11,375 nucleotides of DNA from Bacteroidales bacterium (GTDB taxonomy: Bacteria; Bacteroidota; Bacteroidia; Bacteroidales; UBA4181): positions 1 through 11,375 of the forward strand of contig JAITTD010000252.1 in assembly GCA_031287245.1 (NCBI GenBank). Direction: 5' to 3'. Below, in pieces: positions 7,077 to 11,375 of the stretch. The notes beneath the pieces are model-generated. The model saw nothing but the letters and a program-made list of their open reading frames with translations, searched no databases and was not told the origin of the DNA. A program made the position numbers and the translations under genes. The stretch's first letter is position 1. Each line of letters opens with the position of its first letter.

Positions 7077-8330
7077 ATGAAAAAGAGAAGTATTTTAATG
7101 AATGTAGTGCTCGCGGCAACCTTAGGGTTCCTGAGCATCAGTGGCGCAAAAGCGCAAACCGGCGGTAATTACAGCTGGTGGACAAAAGCCAATCACCCCG
7201 GCTCGTTTCTGCTGCAAAGCGGAACAGCCAATGGCGAGTTATCGGGTGCGTATGAATGGTTTGGAGGCGCCCCCGGAGCAGTGGATACGGTGACCATCGG
7301 AGCACGTGTGCCGTATTTTATCGAAGGCGACCCTACGATTGACGGGTATGTGAACGCTACGCCGGCTAAGTTGAACCCTTCGCAGTTCAAATGGGTGTTT
7401 ACCAAAACCCTCGGTGGCACTGTTGGCGCTTATACACCGGCTTCCGATACCCTTGATCTTATCGTGAACCAAGGGTTAAGCAAAACTCCTGCCGAGAAGT
7501 CGGAGGTAGCATTCACCGGTTGGATAGGTGGATCGTATGTTCCGGCAGCCAACCTCAAGGGCAAGGGTTATTACAATGTGGGCACCTCAACCGAAGTTTC
7601 CGCATTCACTCCTGCACTTGATTTGGCAAAGGGTATGAAGGAAATCAACGTCAAATTTGCTCCCGGTATCACAAGTACACCAGCCTCTGTGGGTACCGCA
7701 GGCTTGAAAGTCGGTGACGAGATCCATTTGTTGAGCAATGAAATAGCAGTCACCACCGCAGGTGTTCCTATGTGCGAAGGCGTAGATGGCTCAACAGGTA
7801 TTGGCGACTCTGTGGCTGTGATAAAAGTGATTGATAAGCCGGAGTTGAAATGGATGAATAGCACCCATAACGATGTAGTGGCTTGTTCCACAGACTCTCT
7901 CACCTTCGGTGGATTGACAAAAATCTATGGTTATGGTCCTTTCGTAGTGAGATACCAAATCGAAGCAGGTACCTATGACGCCAGTACTTCGACTTTCACT
8001 CCTGCATCGCCGGCAACATCTTCAATCGATTCCACTTTGTTCGGCACGGCGAAAGACGTTTACCCTTATGTGGACGCTTCCAGCCCCGCTTATGAGTACC
8101 TGTTTTTACCGGGTTCCGCATTCAATGCAACTGCTACCACGACATATCGGGTAACGTTCTTGGGAGTGACAGACCGTTTTTCACGCAAATCGCTGGATTA
8201 TATACCGGGTACGATTCCGGGCGGTGATGCAATAGGCGCCGGAACATCAGGCGATCCTTCCTTTGTCATCAATGTTATCGATGCACCGAAGACGAAGAAG
8301 TTGAAACATGTTAAAAACAATAGAGGTTAA
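7077..8330 (+). CDS. Secreted protein of the same family, copy 3
   Basis: This 417-residue protein starts at ATG 7077. Its signal peptide MKKRSILMNVVLAATLGFLS runs on to an AKA-Q cleavage site at residues 24-27. Family motifs in order are DTVTIG...YF (70-81), F-K-W (104-106), AVIKVIDKP (247-255), TYRVTFLGVTDRFSRKS (356-372), FVINV then the tail PKTKKLKHVKNNRG (404-417). The tail is strikingly like that of copy 1 (P-K-x-K-x-L-x-H-V-K-N-x-R). It is longer than the others because of Gly/Thr/Ser-rich insertions between motifs. Its strong AT-rich leader and ATG start suggest it may be the best translated of the three, as expected for a major subunit, but that is inference. No catalytic residues or T9SS CTD were recognised. 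Confidence 0.88.
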   Translation: MKKRSILMNVVLAATLGFLSISGAKAQTGGNYSWWTKANHPGSFLLQSGTANGELSGAYEWFGGAPGAVDTVTIGARVPYFIEGDPTIDGYVNATPAKLNPSQFKWVFTKTLGGTVGAYTPASDTLDLIVNQGLSKTPAEKSEVAFTGWIGGSYVPAANLKGKGYYNVGTSTEVSAFTPALDLAKGMKEINVKFAPGITSTPASVGTAGLKVGDEIHLLSNEIAVTTAGVPMCEGVDGSTGIGDSVAVIKVIDKPELKWMNSTHNDVVACSTDSLTFGGLTKIYGYGPFVVRYQIEAGTYDASTSTFTPASPATSSIDSTLFGTAKDVYPYVDASSPAYEYLFLPGSAFNATATTTYRVTFLGVTDRFSRKSLDYIPGTIPGGDAIGAGTSGDPSFVINVIDAPKTKKLKHVKNNRG

Positions 8331-8395
8331 TAATAGAAAAAATTGATTTAATAAAACAGATTTTCATTTTTTAAAAATTTTTAGATGATGCCGCA

Positions 8396-8423
8396 CGGGT
8401 TCCCGTGTTAGAGCGGGAATCCG
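8396..8423. other. GC-rich hairpin in the 267-base spacer
   Basis: CGGGTTCCCG (8396-8405) pairs with CGGGAATCCG (8414-8423) over 10 bp with one G-U wobble, around an 8-base loop (tgttagag). An overlapping perfect 6-bp inverted repeat (CACGGG-tt-CCCGTG) spans 8394-8407. It lies 66 bases after the third paralogue. No T run follows on either strand, so it is not a standard intrinsic terminator. It may stabilise or attenuate the transcript between the paralogues and the secretion pair. The rest of 8331-8597 is AT-rich, and I see no clear promoter in it. Confidence 0.6.
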
Positions 8424-8597
8424 GCGAATCATTTAAAAAAAAGAAAAGAGAAATATCGTAAATTTTTAAGAAAGAAGCGCTGATTGCGTCCAATTGGGAA
8501 CAGGGAAATTACATCAGTAAAACCTTGATAAACAGTCAGATTAAAATCGGTGCAGATCATAAATAAAATAATAATTAAACAATAAATAGTCATAACT

Positions 8598-9731
8598 GTG
8601 TACAAACACATCTACATAATGTTCCTGACAGTAGCGATGCTCTTCGCTGTTGAATCCGGCTACTCACAAGGGAGTACGGCGGATCTGACAGTATGTGTCG
8701 GTACTTCATCTATGTTCTCTGCCGAACGCAGCGAGACTGGGACTGTGTTTGATTATCAGTTAAAAGACAAAGCAACAGACGCGGTCATCTTCTTAGATGA
8801 AACGCACCGGAGTGATTCCATTTGGATCAAATGGGATTATCCTGCAGGCGACTACCTGTTAGGCGTGAAAGAAACACCCAATGTGTCATCACAACCTTCA
8901 GGCGTGACGTCAGCCACCTGCGACGGCGAATGGGTTTGGACGGAAGTCAGACTTGCAGCGCCCACGCCATTGATTCCCGAAAAGAGCAATTACAGACTTT
9001 GCGGCACAAATGGCGTAACCATCCGATTGAATGAGAGCGATTTTGTAGGAGGCTCATTCTATTGGTCAGATCCGAGTATTGTCAATAACCTGATCACACA
9101 ACCCGGCACTTACGATGTAACCGCTACCGACCTCAACGGCTGCGAAAGCACCGCCACCGTCACCGTAGCCTCCGGTTTGCAAGTGTCTCTGGGCAACGAC
9201 ACAGTGATGTGTTCGCCGGAATTCAGATTATTCGTACTCAATTCCTCCGTTAATCCCGAAGGTACCACCTACACATGGTGGTTCTCAACAGACCTGACCG
9301 GCAAAAACGGCCAATTGGTCAAGACCGGCACAGAAGACGATTTGGATGTTTACAATCACGATAATCAAGCCGATATGCTGTATTGGGTACACGCTGATTA
9401 CGATGATTGCTCGGTAGGCGACACCACAGTAGTGCTTGCTTGCCCGATGGATATGGATGTAAATATACCCAACACTATCACACCGAACGGTGATGGAGAA
9501 AATGATGTATGGAACATCTACGGCATAGGTTCGTATTCCAATTGCGATGTGGAAATATTCGACCGCTGGGGACGCAGAGTATTTGTGTCCAAGAAAGGCT
9601 ATCCGACGCCATGGGACGGTCGTGATATGAACAAAAAAGCCTTGCCGGTAGAAGCGTATTACTATGTCATCAAACTGAATGATGGCAAGCATACAAAACC
9701 GATTGTCGGAGTGGTTCACATAATAAAATAA
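8598..9731 (+). CDS. T9SS type B C-terminal-domain (CHU_C) surface protein
   Basis: This 377-residue protein has its start set at GTG 8598 because it supplies the basic residues of the signal peptide MYKHIYIMFLTVAMLFAVES, cleaved before Gln24. The ATG at 8619 would remove them. An N-terminal beta-rich region (about 30-140) is followed by an Ig/PKD-like module (about 145-195: FYWSDP...QPGTYDVTATDLNGCESTATV) and the linker motif LGNDTVMC (198-205), common in gliding-motility adhesins. Another W-rich beta domain follows. Residues 289-377 are a complete gliding-motility-associated C-terminal domain (TPNGDGENDVW, then IFDRWGRRVF, WDGR, LPVEAYYYVIKLN and G.VHIIK). That domain directs export through the type IX system. 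It is far smaller than SprB-type adhesins, so it may be an adaptor or cap rather than a long fibre. Confidence 0.93.
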   Translation: MYKHIYIMFLTVAMLFAVESGYSQGSTADLTVCVGTSSMFSAERSETGTVFDYQLKDKATDAVIFLDETHRSDSIWIKWDYPAGDYLLGVKETPNVSSQPSGVTSATCDGEWVWTEVRLAAPTPLIPEKSNYRLCGTNGVTIRLNESDFVGGSFYWSDPSIVNNLITQPGTYDVTATDLNGCESTATVTVASGLQVSLGNDTVMCSPEFRLFVLNSSVNPEGTTYTWWFSTDLTGKNGQLVKTGTEDDLDVYNHDNQADMLYWVHADYDDCSVGDTTVVLACPMDMDVNIPNTITPNGDGENDVWNIYGIGSYSNCDVEIFDRWGRRVFVSKKGYPTPWDGRDMNKKALPVEAYYYVIKLNDGKHTKPIVGVVHIIK

Positions 9732-9735
9732 GATC

Positions 9736-10767
9736 ATGAACACAGAAAGAATTAAAATCATATATCGACCCTTATTTTTGATAACAACGATGATGATGTT
9801 ACTGTTGTGCGACGCTACGCGCGGACAGCAGTCACAATCATACACACAATATATGTTCAACCGTTACCTGTTTAATCCGGCTGCCTGCGCCAGCAACGGT
9901 TTTACAACGATAGGCTTGACGGTGAAAGACCAATGGACGGGAATAAAAGGCGCCCCCCTCAATCAGGTGCTGTCTGCGCAGATACGCTGGCCTAAAAACG
10001 GCGTATTCGGAACACGCGGAAGCAATACCACCTCCGGTTATGCCCAGGGGAACGTGGGAGTGGGCCTTTCCCTGTACAATGACATCAGGGGGTTCATCCG
10101 CACCACCGGCGGACAACTTACATACGCCTATCATTTTGATGTTCCATCAGGGCAGTTGTCTTTGGGCTTGTCCCTCAGTATGACCCAACTGTCTATTGAC
10201 AGGAATAAAATTGTCACAGAATTTCCGGATGCCTGGCTGAACGGCGCCAAACTGAACAAATTTGTTCCCGACGCGCTTTTTGGTGTTCACTACACCAACA
10301 GCGAGTGGTATGCGGGTGCGTCCATCGCCAATCTTTTTCAATCAACCCCTATCATGCGGCAATACACCGTGTTGGGCGGCTATGTGGTGCGTTTGGATGA
10401 GGAATGGAGTTTTGTGCCCGCTGTGATGGCAAAATTCAATGACAACCTGAGTGCACAGGCAGACTTCAATACCATGCTGTATTACACCGACTTCATTTGG
10501 GGCGGAATTGCTTACCGCACGGGTGGGGGAGGAACACCGGGCGGCGTGAATGCGATGATAGGCTTTGGCTACAAAAACTACTCCATCGGATATTCCTACG
10601 ATTATCTCATTGGCGGCATCAGCCAGTATGCCAGAGGTTCGCATGAAATCATGGCAACCGTCACCTTAGGTAGAAGCGAACGTTTTTACCGCCACAGAAA
10701 CGTATATAAATTCAAGACGTCTGAAGGCTCAGGCAAAATCTCCGGCAGGAAATACTGGAAATGGTAA
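9736..10767 (+). CDS. PorP/SprF family T9SS outer-membrane protein
   Basis: This 343-residue protein starts at ATG 9736, four bases after the type B gene. Its signal peptide is cleaved before Gln31. The mature start QSQSYTQYMFNRYLFNPAACAS is the hallmark of the PorP/SprF family (SQYMFN....NPA.AG), followed by TVKDQWTGIKGAP, G.G.SLYND, and alternating beta strands to a final GSHEIMATVTLG strand typical of outer-membrane beta-barrels. The last 30 residues are basic. Length is normal for the family. Members beside a type B CTD gene are known to be needed for secretion or surface attachment of that partner, as in Flavobacterium sprF/sprB. The tight spacing supports that pairing here. The symbol is left blank because many paralogues exist per genome. 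Confidence 0.95.
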   Translation: MNTERIKIIYRPLFLITTMMMLLLCDATRGQQSQSYTQYMFNRYLFNPAACASNGFTTIGLTVKDQWTGIKGAPLNQVLSAQIRWPKNGVFGTRGSNTTSGYAQGNVGVGLSLYNDIRGFIRTTGGQLTYAYHFDVPSGQLSLGLSLSMTQLSIDRNKIVTEFPDAWLNGAKLNKFVPDALFGVHYTNSEWYAGASIANLFQSTPIMRQYTVLGGYVVRLDEEWSFVPAVMAKFNDNLSAQADFNTMLYYTDFIWGGIAYRTGGGGTPGGVNAMIGFGYKNYSIGYSYDYLIGGISQYARGSHEIMATVTLGRSERFYRHRNVYKFKTSEGSGKISGRKYWKW

Positions 10768-10781
10768 TTTCTCAAATACAG

Positions 10782-10892
10782 GTGAGGCGATTGTGATTCA
10801 GTTGTGAGACGATTGTGATTCAGTTGTGATTCAGTTGTGAGGCGATTGTTCATTCAGTTGTGATTCAGTTGTGAGGCGATTGTTCATTCAAG
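10782..10892. repeat. 11-bp minisatellite with two alternating unit types
   Basis: Ten consecutive units follow each other: gtgaggcgatt (10782, 10837, 10871; variant gtgagacgatt at 10804) and gtgattcagtt (10793, 10815, 10826, 10860), plus a gttcattcagtt variant at 10848 (12 bases) and a final gttcattcaag at 10882. A higher-order unit of 34 bases is visible: 10826-10856 and 10860-10890 are identical. A stray gtgattcggtt lies at 10951-10961, touching the toxin stop codon. It starts 14 bases after sprF. Such arrays vary in length between strains; no function is evident. Confidence 0.9.
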
Positions 10893-10940
10893 TCCCGCAG
10901 GGACGGCACTTCCGTAATTTTTAATTCGTAATTCGTAATT
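10892..10940. repeat. Short palindrome and 7-bp AT repeat between convergent genes
   Basis: GTCCCGCAGGGAC (10892-10904) is a 5-bp inverted repeat around three bases. TAATTCG repeats at 10922-10928 and 10929-10935, then TAATT to 10940. Both are of the kind often scattered in Bacteroidota intergenic DNA. The palindrome is too short and lacks a T run, so I do not call it a terminator, although it sits between the convergent sprF-like and toxin genes. Confidence 0.6.
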
Positions 10941-10960
10941 ATTATACATTGTGATTCGGT

Positions 10961-11299
10961 TTACAAGCGAATTTTGCGGGTGCCACGAATTTTGTGGACA
11001 CTTGATGCGGAATGAATGATATCCAACACTTCAATGCGTTTGCTTGTAATCCGATAGATAATCAAATGAGCATCAAGGACGATGTTACGGTATATGCGAC
11101 CTTGGGTTGCAAGATGACGACATTCAGGGTACATCAGATAAAACTCGGAAAGAGTGGATAAGGCTTCTCCTATCTTATTATAGTATCGCTCAGCCTGAAA
11201 ATAACCGAATGTATCAAGGGTATAGTTGTAGATATGTTTACGACTTACCCTGAACTTTCCACTGACTAAATACGCTTTGCGAGTAATTCCTTCTTCCAT
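10961..11299 (-). CDS. RelE/ParE family toxin
   Basis: This 112-residue protein is on the minus strand, from ATG at 11299 to TAA at 10961. Seen in order: KFRVSRKHIYNYTLDTFGYFQAERYYNKI (split: KFRVS 15-19, FGYFQAERYY 31-40), a central helix to YPECRHL, then RIYRNIVLDAHLIIYRIT (68-85) and RIEVLDIIHS (88-97). This alpha-alpha-beta-sheet order with YR...H.I.YR...I....I.H is the ParE/RelE plan. ParE members poison DNA gyrase and RelE members cut mRNA on ribosomes; the sequence favours ParE (QA..Y motif) but does not settle the target. The start overlaps the antitoxin by 34 bases. It is the only ATG available, and the first 14 residues may be dispensable. Length is slightly above the usual 90-105. 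Confidence 0.88.
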   Translation of the reverse strand: MEEGITRKAYLVSGKFRVSRKHIYNYTLDTFGYFQAERYYNKIGEALSTLSEFYLMYPECRHLATQGRIYRNIVLDAHLIIYRITSKRIEVLDIIHSASSVHKIRGTRKIRL

Positions 11300-11375
11300 A
11301 CTTCAAATTCTTTATCGGCTTCCTCTATGGTGTAGAACGGTCCTTCCTCTATCCGATGAAAGTGTTCCCACCATT
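11266..11375 (-). CDS. Antitoxin of the ParE-type module, 3' end only
   Basis: A minus-strand frame enters from the right edge and ends with TAG at 11266-11268. The 35 visible residues begin WWEHFHRIEEGPFYTIEEA, continue DKEFEVWKKELLAKRI, and are highly charged and helical, as in toxin-wrapping antitoxin C-termini. It lies immediately upstream of, and overlaps, the toxin start in another frame, the usual antitoxin-first order. The N-terminal DNA-binding part is outside the window, so the antitoxin class cannot be named. Too short here to rest on sequence alone; position is the main support. Confidence 0.7.
   Translation of the reverse strand, partial: WWEHFHRIEEGPFYTIEEADKEFEVWKKELLAKRI

Noticed and set aside
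9285..9860. 191-codon minus-strand frame
   Set aside because: Lies antisense to the well-supported CHU_C domain and the SprF start; His/Ile/Tyr-rich product with no recognisable domain.
10782..10892. CRISPR array or plasmid iteron origin
   Set aside because: Units are contiguous 11-mers with no spacers, and there is no replication initiator gene nearby; it is a simple tandem array.
10892..10904. Intrinsic terminator after the sprF-like gene
   Set aside because: Stem of only 5 bp with no following T run on either strand.

Overview
The window looks like chromosome of a member of the phylum Bacteroidota (Bacteroidetes), possibly Bacteroidales. The evidence is a type IX secretion (T9SS) type B C-terminal domain, a PorP/SprF partner, a TAnnTTTG-type promoter -7 box, AT-rich leaders without Shine-Dalgarno sequences, and signal peptides cleaved just before glutamine. 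Genus cannot be read from the sequence.

Layout. (1) Positions 1-4259 (+) hold the 3' part of a very large exported right-handed beta-helix protein. It is open at the left edge and built of at least four long internal super-repeats. It ends in a 'D..G..RP....IGAID'-like cap, an Ig-like domain and a C-terminal module. (2) Positions 4260-4787 are a 528-base regulatory or repeat region. It holds three copies of a 20-bp palindrome, two sigma-54-like -24/-12 promoters, an A-rich tract and a Bacteroidota-type -7 box. (3) Positions 4788-10767 (+) hold five colinear genes. Three encode secreted proteins that appear to be divergent paralogues of an unrecognised family, sharing ordered motifs and a short basic C-terminal tail. 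They are followed by a T9SS type B (CHU_C / gliding-motility-associated) protein and, 4 bases later, a PorP/SprF outer-membrane protein. (4) Positions 10768-10960 hold an 11-bp minisatellite, a short palindrome and a 7-bp AT repeat. (5) Positions 10961-11375 (-) hold a RelE/ParE-type toxin overlapping the 3' end of its likely antitoxin, which runs off the right edge.

How the genes may work together. SprF-like proteins are known to assist export or surface attachment of an adjacent type B CTD protein through the T9SS, so the last two genes of the cluster form a recognisable secretion pair. The three paralogues upstream show no CTD that I recognise, yet they lie on the same strand with 2-, 73- and 267-base gaps. 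The best inference is that they are further components of one cell-surface structure. This triplet plus type B protein plus SprF is the most interesting system here. The giant beta-helix protein upstream is probably a separate surface or adhesin-like protein.
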